Shown here piece after piece: positions 6,607 through 14,838 of a DNA stretch of 15,008 bases. The DNA comes from RGIG4608 sp045637205. Its GTDB lineage: Bacteria; Bacillota; Clostridia; Oscillospirales; CAG-272. Location of the stretch: contig JAZTYY010000061.1 of assembly GCA_045637205.1 (NCBI GenBank), positions 1 to 15,008 of the forward strand, read 5' to 3'. The first letter of the stretch is position 1. The number at the start of each line of letters is the position of its first letter. The position numbers and the translations under genes are program-made. Under the pieces are notes generated by a model. That model did not search any database and was not told where the DNA came from. It was given only the letters and a program-made list of their open reading frames with translations.

Positions 6607-7320
6607 TTATTTTTTTAGCATTTTAATTTCTTCATTAGTTAAATATCTCCATTTACCACCCTGAAGATTGCCAAGAGTAATGCTACCAATTGCAACTCTT
6701 GTGAGCTTTGCAACCTTTAAGCCGACCTGCTCGCACATTTTTCTGATTTGACGGTTTCTACCCTCAAAAAGAGTCATTCTAAGTGTTGTGAATTTCTCAT
6801 TTTTTGAAAGGAATTCTGTTTTAACAGGGAGCAAAACGTAACCGTCAACTGTCATTGAGGAATTAAGAATATTCAATTGCTCGGTTGTAACCTTGCCAAC
6901 AACGTCAACCTCATAAATTTTGGGTATCTCATGTCTTGGGTGAGTTAGCTTGTTTGTGAGCTCACCGTCATTTGTCATAAGTATAAGTCCTTGAGAATTC
7001 AAGTCAAGACGACCTACGGGGTAAACTCTTGTTCCGCATTTAACGAGATCAGTGACGCAAATTCTTCCTTTTTCATCCTTGGCACTTGTAACAACGCCAC
7101 ATGGCTTGTTGAGAAGAATATAAACAAATTTATCTTCTTTTCTTGGGAGAATGCGTCTACCCATATATTCAATCACGTCGTTTTCGGGGTCTATTTTATC
7201 GCCAAGCTCGGCGCGCAATCCGTTAACCTTGACCTTGCCAGCCTTGATTTCTTCTTCAGCAGCGCGACGTGAAAGCACACCGCAATCAGTAAAATATTTT
7301 TGAAGTCTTATTTTTTCCAT
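6607..7320 (-). CDS. rluB: rRNA pseudouridine synthase, RsuA/RluB family
   Basis: Isomerises a specific uridine to pseudouridine in ribosomal RNA. The 237-aa protein has an N-terminal S4 RNA-binding domain (about 1-50: RLQKYFTDCGVLSRRAAEE, then GKVKVNG) and a catalytic domain with the motif VGRLDLNSQGLILMTNDGEL, where Asp106 is the catalytic residue. LNKPCGVVTSAKD (70-82) and EGRNRQIRKM near the C-terminus are further family hallmarks. The paralogues RsuA, RluB, RluE and RluF cannot be separated with certainty; RluB (23S helix 89) is the usual Firmicute assignment. Its ATG lies one base after the dacF stop, with AAAGGA inside the end of dacF, so it is the last gene of the lon-to-rluB run. Confidence 0.93.
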   Translation of the reverse strand: MEKIRLQKYFTDCGVLSRRAAEEEIKAGKVKVNGLRAELGDKIDPENDVIEYMGRRILPRKEDKFVYILLNKPCGVVTSAKDEKGRICVTDLVKCGTRVYPVGRLDLNSQGLILMTNDGELTNKLTHPRHEIPKIYEVDVVGKVTTEQLNILNSSMTVDGYVLLPVKTEFLSKNEKFTTLRMTLFEGRNRQIRKMCEQVGLKVAKLTRVAIGSITLGNLQGGKWRYLTNEEIKMLKK

Positions 7321-7321
7321 T

Positions 7322-8458
7322 CTAATTGAATATTCCTTTGAATAAATCTTTTAACCAATCAATAAGATTGAATTTATATTTGATTTGCCCCACGTCCTCA
7401 GAAGCATAGAGGGGAAGTGTGGCTATTGCTTTTCCGCTTTGCAAATAAATTATCTCCCCAACCCTTTCTCCTTTGCTAACCTTAGCAAATAAGAATCTTG
7501 GGGCATTTATTTTCATCGTTATATCGTTGTGATTTTTGGATAATAAAAGTGAAAAATCTTGCGAATAAACACAAACATTCTCCTTTACACCTGATATAAC
7601 GGGGATGTTGAACTGTTTACTCTCCAAATTTATACGCTCATAGCTTGAAAAGGCAAAATCGTACAATTTTTTATGGTCGTTCCAATCGTCGGGTGCACTC
7701 AAGCTAACGGCAATTAATCTTAATCCATCTCGTTCAGCACAGCTCACAAGACATCGTCCGCTTTTCTTGGTAAATCCGGTCTTTCCTCCGATTGTTCCGT
7801 CATAATGTTTCAAAAGCCTGTTGTGATTTGTAAATAGAAATGAAGTACCATCATCTCTTGAAAAGGCTTTTTTTTGACATGAGGTGATATTGGCAAAATC
7901 AGAGTTTTGCATAGCATATGCCATTATTTTTGCCAATTCTTCGGCTGTTGTATAATGTTCTTCATCATACAATCCGTGTGGATTTGTAAAGTGGGTATTA
8001 GTTAGTCCCAAATTATATGCTTTACTGTTCATCAAATCAACAAATTTTTCAGCACTACCACAAATTGTGTGGGCAATTGCCATTGCCGCATCATTAGCTG
8101 AAGATAGCATAAGAGCGTACAAAAGCAATTCAAGGGTAACTACCTCGTTTTGCTTTAAATATGCCGACGAGCCCTCAACACCTACCGCTTTTAAAGGTAC
8201 CTTAATTTGTGTGTTGAGAGGTATCCCACTTTCTATAGCTACTATGGCAGTCATTATTTTTGTGGTTGATGCCATAGGCATTCTTTGATTTGAATTTTTG
8301 GAATATAGCACACGTCCACTTGTTGCATCAATCAAACACGCGGATTGAGCGGAAATATTGCTGATTGTTTCTTCTTTTGCATATACAAAGTGGGAATAGT
8401 AGCATATGCATATAGATAAGATTATCAAAAAAACGGTTATTTTTTTTATAACAGTCAT
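7322..8458 (-). CDS. dacF: D-alanyl-D-alanine carboxypeptidase (DacF-type, peptidase S11)
   Basis: Low-molecular-weight penicillin-binding protein that removes the terminal D-Ala from peptidoglycan pentapeptides outside the membrane. The 378-aa protein begins with a signal peptide (basic MTVIKK, hydrophobic core 8-20, likely cleavage after FVYA at about 27). Active-site motifs are STTK (Ser64, Lys67), SAN (120-122) and KTG (226-228), in the expected order, with a C-terminal PBP5-like beta domain. The last stretch, about IDWLKDLFKGIFN, is amphipathic and probably anchors the enzyme to the membrane. The neighbour gerW and the scpAB context match clostridial loci where a dac gene acts in spore cortex or vegetative wall maturation. 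AGGTGAG (8470-8464) five bases upstream supports ATG 8458, but that site is buried in a hairpin. Confidence 0.94.
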   Translation of the reverse strand: MTVIKKITVFLIILSICICYYSHFVYAKEETISNISAQSACLIDATSGRVLYSKNSNQRMPMASTTKIMTAIVAIESGIPLNTQIKVPLKAVGVEGSSAYLKQNEVVTLELLLYALMLSSANDAAMAIAHTICGSAEKFVDLMNSKAYNLGLTNTHFTNPHGLYDEEHYTTAEELAKIMAYAMQNSDFANITSCQKKAFSRDDGTSFLFTNHNRLLKHYDGTIGGKTGFTKKSGRCLVSCAERDGLRLIAVSLSAPDDWNDHKKLYDFAFSSYERINLESKQFNIPVISGVKENVCVYSQDFSLLLSKNHNDITMKINAPRFLFAKVSKGERVGEIIYLQSGKAIATLPLYASEDVGQIKYKFNLIDWLKDLFKGIFN

Positions 8459-8465
8459 AAAAACT

Positions 8466-8494
8466 CACCTCGGAACAGTATATTGCCCGAGGCG
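8466..8494 (-). promoter_or_regulatory. GC-rich hairpin sequestering the dacF ribosome binding site
   Basis: Read on the minus strand, CCTCGG (8492-8487) pairs with CCGAGG (8473-8468) around a 13-nt loop, extended by a G-T wobble and one C-G pair. The 3' arm contains the AGGTG of the dacF Shine-Dalgarno, and GTTTTT follows just before the ATG. It could act as a translational switch, as a weak terminator between gerW and dacF, or both. Confidence 0.6.
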
Positions 8495-8511
8495 GCTTTT
8501 TATTCTTGATT

Positions 8512-8943
8512 TTATTTCTCTATATTTTCAACAACAACCTTTTTTGATGCATCGTTTGTGTCATCAAAGATGTTCTTTATCTTTTGAATAATCTCTGGTG
8601 AACGGTCAAGAAGGTCACTGAATTGTTCAATCGGATCGGGAGTGCCCTTACCCTCAACGCTGATAAAGTCAGTTTTGCCATACTTGTCAACAACAAGGAA
8701 GCCAATGGGATTGATGCTCATGCCGCTACCACCGCCACCACCAAATTTATTTGATTTTTTGGGAGTTGCGCCGCTGTCAAGACCGCCTGTTGCAAATCCT
8801 ACACTAACTTTTGAGATGGGAATGATTGTGGAGCCGTTAGAAAGCTCAATTGCATTGCCAACAACTGTGTTGGAATCAAGCATACCCTTGATATTTTCAA
8901 AGGATGTTTTAAACATTGCGTCAAATTTGTTTTCGTTAGCCAT
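8512..8943 (-). CDS. gerW: GerW/YtfJ family spore protein
   Basis: Member of the GerW (YtfJ) family, found in endospore-forming Firmicutes and their relatives; the Bacillus member is a spore protein needed for normal germination with some nutrients. The 143-aa product has an N-terminal helix (KFDAMFKTSFENIKGMLD) followed by NTVVGNAIELSNGSTIIPISKVSVGFATGG, a glycine run (about 69-73), and the family segment INPIGFLVVDKYGKTDFISV. There is no signal peptide. Its ATG overlaps the end of the DUF2953 gene by eight bases (ATGGCTAA), and AAAGGAA lies seven bases upstream. The DUF2953-GerW pairing matches ytfI-ytfJ of Bacillus. It suggests sporulation ancestry but does not prove the organism sporulates. 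Confidence 0.93.
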   Translation of the reverse strand: MANENKFDAMFKTSFENIKGMLDSNTVVGNAIELSNGSTIIPISKVSVGFATGGLDSGATPKKSNKFGGGGGSGMSINPIGFLVVDKYGKTDFISVEGKGTPDPIEQFSDLLDRSPEIIQKIKNIFDDTNDASKKVVVENIEK

Positions 8944-9556
8944 TTTTAGTTTCCTTTCGGGTGTTTATTTTAGATATATCATTTAATGAAAAATATTTTA
9001 AAAACGATTTCATAAGTACCTTTATCAAACCGAATACCGTGATATGAAGCATGATATCAATTTTAACGTCGGTTTTATCAGACAAGAAATCGGGTTCAAC
9101 TGATATGGATGAATCCTTAATTTTGTCAAGGTTAGTAATTGCGTCAAGCAATTCTACAATACCAACTACTGCAGTTGATATCGCGCCATAGAGAATGGCA
9201 GTTTTGGCAGCATCGTCAGTGCCAACCTTTATATAAATCTTAGAAAATTTAACGCGTATATTTTGTCTGAAAGTGTTAAATAGTATTCTAAGAATTTTTA
9301 ACACGGCCTTTAATTGACTGAGGATGGGGGAAGAGACCATCTTTTCAGCATCACCGTCCGCAACTTGTGGTTCGGTGGGAGAATCATCCAAGGTATCGCT
9401 CAGCTTTTTCAAATCTATTTTGCTGTTAGAATTGTTTAACAAATCCACTTTAAAGAAAAGAAAACGAAAATAAACTTCAAATTCCTTTTCATACAGTATT
9501 TGCACCTTCAATCTTAAAGAGAGAAAAAGGCAAATAAGTAAAATTAAGCCAAGCAA
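8936..9556 (-). CDS. DUF2953 (YtfI-like) membrane-anchored protein
   Basis: Function unknown. The product has an N-terminal hydrophobic segment (LGLILLICLFLSL), a charged region with a poorly conserved linker (about 45-75), and the DUF2953 core including KIYIKVGTDDAAKTAILYGAISTAVVGIVELLD (about 104-136) and a second hydrophobic stretch near the C-terminus. It precedes gerW with an 8-nt overlap, as ytfI precedes ytfJ in Bacillus, so a spore-envelope role is possible. The start is uncertain: TTG at 9556 is the only common start codon in frame after the upstream stop at 9583-9581, but it has no Shine-Dalgarno at a normal distance. GGGAG (9588-9584) and GAGGG (9582-9578) instead point to one of two ATT codons at 9574 or 9571, which would lengthen the membrane helix by five or six residues. 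Confidence 0.85.
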   Translation of the reverse strand: MLGLILLICLFLSLRLKVQILYEKEFEVYFRFLFFKVDLLNNSNSKIDLKKLSDTLDDSPTEPQVADGDAEKMVSSPILSQLKAVLKILRILFNTFRQNIRVKFSKIYIKVGTDDAAKTAILYGAISTAVVGIVELLDAITNLDKIKDSSISVEPDFLSDKTDVKIDIMLHITVFGLIKVLMKSFLKYFSLNDISKINTRKETKNG

Positions 9557-9609
9557 AATATATAGTGCAATAATATGCCCTCACTCCCTTCAAAATTAAT
9601 ATGTATAAA

Positions 9610-10209
9610 TTATTCTTCAGTTACTAATTCTTCACCTGGAGCCATAATTTCCATTTGCTCTTCGCTTGCTCTTAAAATTTCAATTTCGGGCAATTCATTT
9701 ACTGATGAAATTCCGAATACACGAAGGAACTTGTCCGTCGTTCCATAGAGCATTGGTCTACCGGGAGCATCAAGACGACCACAGCTTTCAATAAGTGCCT
9801 TGTCAATAAGACTGTTCATAGCATAGTTCGAGTCAACACCACGAACAAGGTCAACAAAGCTTCTTGTAACGGGTTGGTTGTATGCAACGATAGCCAAAAC
9901 CTCCATTGATGAATTGGAGAGATTGCCACCGCGCTTGATTCCAAGAGCCTCTTTAATAAGGGGCAGATGCTGTTCTTTAGTACAGAACTGACATGTTTCA
10001 GGGAACATCAAAATCATAATTCCGTGATCATCGTCATTGTATTTTTCGGCAAGCTCTGAAACGTATCTTTTAATTTCACTTGGAGTCATTCCAAGCACTT
10101 CAGCAAGCTTGTCATATTTCATGGGGTAGCCTGCAGCAAACATAATAGCTTCAATTGTTGCTGCGGGATTTTTTATTTCTTTGGTTTCTATATCTTTAAT
10201 TTCATCCAT
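9610..10209 (-). CDS. scpB: Segregation and condensation protein B
   Basis: Non-SMC subunit of the SMC-ScpAB condensin, which compacts and separates chromosomes. The 199-aa product has tandem winged helices. The first (about 15-90) starts with NPAATIEAIMFAAGYPM. The second carries the diagnostic LSNSSMEVLAIVAYNQPVTR stretch followed by IRGVDS-like VRGVDSNYAMNSLIDKALIE and GRPMLYGTTDKFLRVFG. The tail after about 180 is acidic. ATG 10209 is preferred to the ATG at 10218 and to the longer frame starting near 10287, because GAGGA sits eight bases upstream of 10209 and directly abuts 10218. The start overlaps the scpA stop (ATGGATGA, 8 nt), which indicates translational coupling and balanced ScpA:ScpB output. 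Confidence 0.95.
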   Translation of the reverse strand: MDEIKDIETKEIKNPAATIEAIMFAAGYPMKYDKLAEVLGMTPSEIKRYVSELAEKYNDDDHGIMILMFPETCQFCTKEQHLPLIKEALGIKRGGNLSNSSMEVLAIVAYNQPVTRSFVDLVRGVDSNYAMNSLIDKALIESCGRLDAPGRPMLYGTTDKFLRVFGISSVNELPEIEILRASEEQMEIMAPGEELVTEE

Positions 10210-10987
10210 TGTTTTCATCCTCGCTCTCTGTATTTTCTTCTTCGGGAACGTAGTTTTCGTTGAGCGTAAATACGGTTGTAAGACCATAGTTCTCAGTAAC
10301 TATATCATCTTCATCTTCAACAAGCAAAATTCTCTTTGTTTTAACTAATTCAAGTACTCCGATAAAGATTGCAATCATATCGGGAAGAGAAACGCTGTCG
10401 CTGACAAAATCCTCAAGGGTTTGATAGCGGTTTGAAGTAAGACGCGTCATGATTTGCAAAATTTTGTGTTCAACGGGAACAATTGGTTTTGCAATCATGG
10501 GTGTAAAAGCATTCTTTTGAGCATTTTCAAGCGCATCGTTAAAATCAACTATACGCTTCATGGCGCTAAACAGCTTTTCAACGTCCTGGTCGGCAACAAA
10601 GGTTTTATCAACTGAAATTTCATCAGTATCTTTAATTTGACGCCCTGAGAACATAGCGTAAAGAGGATGCATTTTTGAAGCTGCCTCTTTTGCTTGCTGA
10701 TAACGAATAAGAGCATCGGTAAGGGTTTTGCGAGGATCTTCCTCATCCTCTTTTTCACGGGGAAGCAAGAGCTTACTCTTGATAAGCATAAGATCACTTG
10801 CCATCACGATAAATTCGGATGCAATTTCCATGTCCATTTCTTGCGCTTCGGTAATATACTGCATATACTGATCGCAAATAAGAGCAATTGGAATATCCTC
10901 AATATTAACTTTATTTTTGTGAATAAGAGTCAATAGAAGGTCAAGTGGGCCTTCAAATTGATCAAGACGGTAAGTAATGCTTTCCAT
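10202..10987 (-). CDS. scpA: Segregation and condensation protein A
   Basis: Kleisin subunit that bridges the SMC dimer heads and binds ScpB. The 261-aa protein has the typical kleisin N-terminus YRLDQFEGPLDLLLTLI with IHKNKVNIEDIPIALI. The conserved helix ending DLMLIKSKLLLP (about 65-76) follows. After that come an acidic linker, a central ScpB-binding region (about 80-170) and a C-terminal winged helix (about 190-235: SLPDMIAIFIGVLELVKTKRI) that binds the SMC head. The last 25 residues are strongly acidic. AGGAG eight bases upstream supports ATG 10987. The gene follows the M50 protease with a 22-nt gap and overlaps scpB. smc is not in the window. Confidence 0.96.
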   Translation of the reverse strand: MESITYRLDQFEGPLDLLLTLIHKNKVNIEDIPIALICDQYMQYITEAQEMDMEIASEFIVMASDLMLIKSKLLLPREKEDEEDPRKTLTDALIRYQQAKEAASKMHPLYAMFSGRQIKDTDEISVDKTFVADQDVEKLFSAMKRIVDFNDALENAQKNAFTPMIAKPIVPVEHKILQIMTRLTSNRYQTLEDFVSDSVSLPDMIAIFIGVLELVKTKRILLVEDEDDIVTENYGLTTVFTLNENYVPEEENTESEDENNG

Positions 10988-11009
10988 TTAGAAAACTCCT
11001 GAATTAAAA

Positions 11010-11795
11010 TTATAAGTTAAATTGTGGCAAGCTGTTTAAAATATTACCTCTAATTGCCATTAAAAGTTCTTCGTTCATTCCGGTAATTTTGAATAATATA
11101 TCACTTACACCGTTGGTTAAGAAGCCAAGTGGAAGAGATATGATACCCGTTGCCAAGAGTACAACAAACGCGATCATAATATAGCGTTCATATTGCATTA
11201 TTTTAAAATATATGTTTGTGGGTAAGAAGATAAATGCAATTCTTGAACCATCAAGAGGGGGCAAGGGAATCAGGTTAAAAAACATAAGATTCAAATTAAG
11301 ACCAATGCCAAGGTAAAGCATGACTGCAAGCAATGAGAGCACGGTAAAGGTGGTGTTTTCCATCAATTCCGGCGCCAAATCATACTGATAGCTGTATGCA
11401 TCTATTTCGCGAGCAAAATAAGATCCTTCAGGAGCCATTTGATTAAGGGGAATCATAACAATTCTCAAAAGAACTGTAAAGATTATAGCAAGACAAAGAT
11501 TTGAAATGGGGCCTGCTGCGGCACTTATAGCCATACCCTTGCGTGGGTTTTTAAAGTTTCTTGCATTGATAGGCACGGGATTAGCCCAACCTATATTGAA
11601 GAAAAGCATCGAAACAAAACCAAAAAGATTTATATGCTTCAATGGGTTTAGAGTAAGTCTGCCAAGATTTTTTGCTGTTGGGTCGCCCAATTTGTATGCA
11701 ACATAACCATGAGATGCTTCGTGTAATGAAAGCGATAAAAGTATTGCAGGCAGAACAAGCAGCATTTGTGGCAATCTGTTAAAAATATTAAGCAT
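11010..11795 (-). CDS. Site-2 protease family (M50) integral membrane metalloprotease
   Basis: Predicted zinc protease within the membrane, of the compact YwhC/RseP-like S2P type without a PDZ domain. The 261-aa protein has about five to six hydrophobic segments. The zinc motif HEASH (25-29, catalytic Glu26) lies in the first, followed by GYVAYKLGDPTAKNLGRLTLNP (30-51). The third ligand is Asp182 in NLIPLPPLDG (174-183). The pattern GDP-T-A-x-x-x-GRLTLNP and the W-A-NPV-P-x-N segment (70-79) are family hallmarks. No substrate is known for this subfamily. AGGAG seven bases before ATG 11795 fixes the start. In many Clostridia this gene sits just before scpA, as here, so its placement is ordinary. 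Confidence 0.93.
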   Translation of the reverse strand: MLNIFNRLPQMLLVLPAILLSLSLHEASHGYVAYKLGDPTAKNLGRLTLNPLKHINLFGFVSMLFFNIGWANPVPINARNFKNPRKGMAISAAAGPISNLCLAIIFTVLLRIVMIPLNQMAPEGSYFAREIDAYSYQYDLAPELMENTTFTVLSLLAVMLYLGIGLNLNLMFFNLIPLPPLDGSRIAFIFLPTNIYFKIMQYERYIMIAFVVLLATGIISLPLGFLTNGVSDILFKITGMNEELLMAIRGNILNSLPQFNL

Positions 11796-11805
11796 GTATA
11801 TACTC

Positions 11806-12408
11806 CTATAAATTGGTGTATTTAAAAATTTCCTTTAAAAGTTCCATTTTTCCTTCACCTGTGTGTGAAGAAAAGGGAATGATGGTTGTACCCTCTGCCA
11901 AAACCTCATCGTTAGCAATCTTTTCAAGCTGTTTGTTGCGATCGGTTTTGTTAAGTTTGTCAACCTTAGTGGCAACAACTATATAGGGAATTTCCATTTG
12001 ATTCAAGAAATCAATCATCATGGCATCGTCATTTGTAATGCCAACCTTGCAGTCAACAAGCTGAACAACAAGGGAAAGAAGATCGATGTTTTTGTTTTGT
12101 GTGAAATAACCATCAGTAAGAGATGACCAAACCTGTTTGTTTTCAAACTGACGCTTGGCATAGCCGTAACCTGGCAGGTCAACTAAAAACAATTTTTTGT
12201 CAACGTCATAAAAGTTGATGGTTATAGTTTTACCTGGCATTGAAGAAACACGCGCGAGTGATTTTCTGCCAAGTATTGTATTTATGAGTGAACTTTTTCC
12301 AACGTTTGAACGTCCTGAAAAAGCAACCTGCTTCATAGGATCCGTGGGGAACTGCTTTGCAAATCCCGCGCTGATGCGAAGCGAAGTATTTTGTACATTA
12401 ACTGCCAT
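11806..12408 (-). CDS. engB: Ribosome biogenesis GTP-binding protein EngB (YsxC/YihA)
   Basis: Essential GTPase in 50S ribosomal subunit assembly. The 200-aa product has family length and all G motifs: G1 GRSNVGKS (32-39), the MPGKT stretch (57-61) with the switch I threonine, G3 DLPG (77-80) leading to the EngB-specific YGYAKR, G4 TKVD (147-150) and G5 SSHTGEG (180-186). A longer open frame extends to 12501, but ATG 12408 begins the family's usual N-terminus (MAVNVQNTSLRI) and AGGA, formed by the lon stop codon and the following base pairs, lies just upstream. The gap to lon is seven bases. A lon-engB arrangement is common in Firmicutes. Confidence 0.96.
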   Translation of the reverse strand: MAVNVQNTSLRISAGFAKQFPTDPMKQVAFSGRSNVGKSSLINTILGRKSLARVSSMPGKTITINFYDVDKKLFLVDLPGYGYAKRQFENKQVWSSLTDGYFTQNKNIDLLSLVVQLVDCKVGITNDDAMMIDFLNQMEIPYIVVATKVDKLNKTDRNKQLEKIANDEVLAEGTTIIPFSSHTGEGKMELLKEIFKYTNL

Positions 12409-12415
12409 AAAAGTC

Positions 12416-14821
12416 CTACTTTCTGTAAATGTTTGCACCGGTAAGTGTAGTTTCGTTTGAAATGTGTGGGAGTGTTTCTTCAAAAATTGAAGAAATATCA
12501 TTTACCACTAATGCATTTTTTAAAACGTCGTTAAGTGTTTTGCAGGGAACAAATTGCAAATTCTCACGCGCTAAAGGATCAATATTATTGAGATCCTTTA
12601 AATTGTCATGAGGAATCAGCACAGTTTTAATTCCTGCATTGTAAGCTGCCATGGTCTTTTCCTTAAGACCACCAATAGCAAGTACTTTGCCGTGAAGAGT
12701 AATTTCACCTGTCATTGCTACGTCTCGTCTTACGGGAATGCCTGCGAGCTCACTAACAAGCGCAGTTACCATTGTAACACCTGCGCTAGGACCATCCTTC
12801 GGAACGGCACCCTCGGGCGCGTGGATATGTATATCCTTGGTTTTATAAAAATCGGTGGGAATGTTATATTCTCTAGCAATTGAACGAACATAGCTGATTG
12901 CTATATGTGCACTTTCCTTCATAACCTCACCAAGTGAACCTGTAAGCTCTATCTTACCAGTACCTTCAAGTGCGGATACCTCGATCTTGAGCATATCACC
13001 GCCAAGCTCAGTATATGCAAGTCCATTAACTGTGCCAATTTCGTTTGTTTCCTCAATCTTTTCGGGTAGATATTTTCTTTCACCAAGGTATTTGGCAATA
13101 TTTTCTGCTTTAATTGTTACCGATTTAACACCACTTGATACTACTTCGTGTGCAGCTTTTCTGCAAAGGGAAGCAATAGTTCTTTCAAGATTTCTAACGC
13201 CTGCCTCACGAGTATAGAAATCAATCATTTCTTCAAGTGCAGAGTCAGTAATCTTGAGCATTCGCTTGTTCAAGCCGTGACGCTTCAATTGTTTTGAAAT
13301 GAGGTGATTTTTTGCAATGCTCATCTTTTCGCGCTTGGTATAAATCTTAATTTCGATTATTTCCATTCTGTCAATAAGGGGACGGGGAATGGTATCAAGC
13401 GTGTTTGCAGTTGCTATAAAGAAGCAGTTAGAAAGATCAAAGGGAAGCTCCACAAAGTGATCTCTAAAGGTTTTATTTTGTTCACCGTCAAGCACCTCAA
13501 GAAGTGCGCTTGTGGGGTCACCGTGAGCATCTCTTGTCAATTTATCTATTTCATCAAGCAAAACAAGGGGATTGTTTACCTTTGCTTGAATAAGAGCATT
13601 AATAATTCTACCGGGCATTGCGCCAACGTATGTTTTTCTGTGTCCGCGAATATCGGCTTCATCTCTGACACCACCAAGGGAAACGCGAACGTACTTGCGC
13701 TTCATTGCGCTCGCAATTGAGGCGGCAATTGAAGTCTTACCCACACCGGGAGGGCCAACAAGACAAATAATTTGATTCTTAAGATCGGGATTTAATTCTT
13801 TAACTGCAAGGAATTCAAGAATTCTTTTCTTAACGTCTTCAAGTCCGTCGTGATCTCTTTCAAGAATCTTTGAAGCAGCTGAAATATCAGCTCTATCCTT
13901 TGTGGAATTGTTCCACGGAATATCAAGGATAGTTTCAAAATAAGTTCTCATAACTGAAAGCTCAGCCGAGCCAAAGGGAAGACGTGACATTCTTTCGGCA
14001 TCCTTCAAGAGCTTTGTTTCAATCTCCTCGGGGAAATGCATATCGGCAATGCGGTCAAAATATTCGTCAACCTCACCCGTGTCGCCAAGCTCCTCCTTGA
14101 TTACGCGAAGCTGCTCACGAAGGTAATATTCCTTTTGATTTCTATTAAGACGGGAACGAACCTCCTTGTGAATTGCGCTTTCACATTCAAGAAGAGTAGT
14201 TTCCTCTTCAAGTATAACGATAAGCTTTTCAAGTCGAGTCATCGGCTCAAAGGAAGAGAGAATCTCTTGCTTATCAGTGTGTCTTACAAGAATATTGGAT
14301 GCAATAAAGTCGGCAAGTGCACCAGGATTTTTGATTGTTTTCATGGTGGCAATCACTTCCTTTGAGGAAGCGGGTAAAAATCCTGACATTTTTTCAACAG
14401 CAGCAAGTGTCTCTCTTGTAAGAGCCTCAACCTTAATTTGATCGGGGTCCTCAAGAGTAAGTGTTTTACAAATAACCTCAGCAACTCTATAGTTGGCAAA
14501 ATTTCTGTATTCTTCTACTGTACCTCGAGAAAATCCCTCAGCAATAACGCGAAGCTTTCCTTCAGGAGTTTTAATTGATTGTTTAATTTTTGCAACTGTA
14601 CCAATATTGAAAATTTTAGAAAATTCAATGGGTTCATTTGAAATTTGTCTTTTTGAAACGATAAAGATAAAGGAATTTACACTGTTAGCTGCTTCAACAG
14701 CCGCAACGTTTGCTTTATCCGAAAGCTCAAAGTTTACGGTGATAGCAGGGAATGCTACAGTGCCGTTCAAAACGACAAGTGGTAAAGTTAATTTTTCGAG
14801 TTTTTCTATATAATGAGCCAT
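12416..14821 (-). CDS. lon: ATP-dependent Lon protease
   Basis: Cytoplasmic AAA+ protease that degrades misfolded and regulatory proteins. The 801-aa product has the substrate-binding LAN domain (about 9-205), a coiled-coil region with the conserved NQKEYYLREQLRVIKEELG (228-246), and an AAA+ module with Walker A GPPGVGKT (356-363), Walker B LLDEID (421-426) and sensor TANTLD. The C-terminal protease domain has the catalytic Ser679 in PKDGPSAG and Lys722 in LKEKTMAA, the same numbers as in E. coli Lon. A tail of about 30 residues extends past the usual end. ATG 14821 is chosen over ATG 14833 because GGAGG lies five bases upstream of it and overlaps the longer start. The gene heads the nine-gene minus-strand run. 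Confidence 0.97.
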   Translation of the reverse strand: MAHYIEKLEKLTLPLVVLNGTVAFPAITVNFELSDKANVAAVEAANSVNSFIFIVSKRQISNEPIEFSKIFNIGTVAKIKQSIKTPEGKLRVIAEGFSRGTVEEYRNFANYRVAEVICKTLTLEDPDQIKVEALTRETLAAVEKMSGFLPASSKEVIATMKTIKNPGALADFIASNILVRHTDKQEILSSFEPMTRLEKLIVILEEETTLLECESAIHKEVRSRLNRNQKEYYLREQLRVIKEELGDTGEVDEYFDRIADMHFPEEIETKLLKDAERMSRLPFGSAELSVMRTYFETILDIPWNNSTKDRADISAASKILERDHDGLEDVKKRILEFLAVKELNPDLKNQIICLVGPPGVGKTSIAASIASAMKRKYVRVSLGGVRDEADIRGHRKTYVGAMPGRIINALIQAKVNNPLVLLDEIDKLTRDAHGDPTSALLEVLDGEQNKTFRDHFVELPFDLSNCFFIATANTLDTIPRPLIDRMEIIEIKIYTKREKMSIAKNHLISKQLKRHGLNKRMLKITDSALEEMIDFYTREAGVRNLERTIASLCRKAAHEVVSSGVKSVTIKAENIAKYLGERKYLPEKIEETNEIGTVNGLAYTELGGDMLKIEVSALEGTGKIELTGSLGEVMKESAHIAISYVRSIAREYNIPTDFYKTKDIHIHAPEGAVPKDGPSAGVTMVTALVSELAGIPVRRDVAMTGEITLHGKVLAIGGLKEKTMAAYNAGIKTVLIPHDNLKDLNNIDPLARENLQFVPCKTLNDVLKNALVVNDISSIFEETLPHISNETTLTGANIYRK

Positions 14822-14838
14822 AAAGCCCTCCATTTTCT

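Noticed and set aside
13304..13720. 138-aa plus-strand open frame inside lon, and several others in the complement of lon
   Set aside because: They lie entirely opposite a well-supported conserved gene, have no ribosome binding site and encode low-complexity, cysteine-scattered sequences without recognisable domains.
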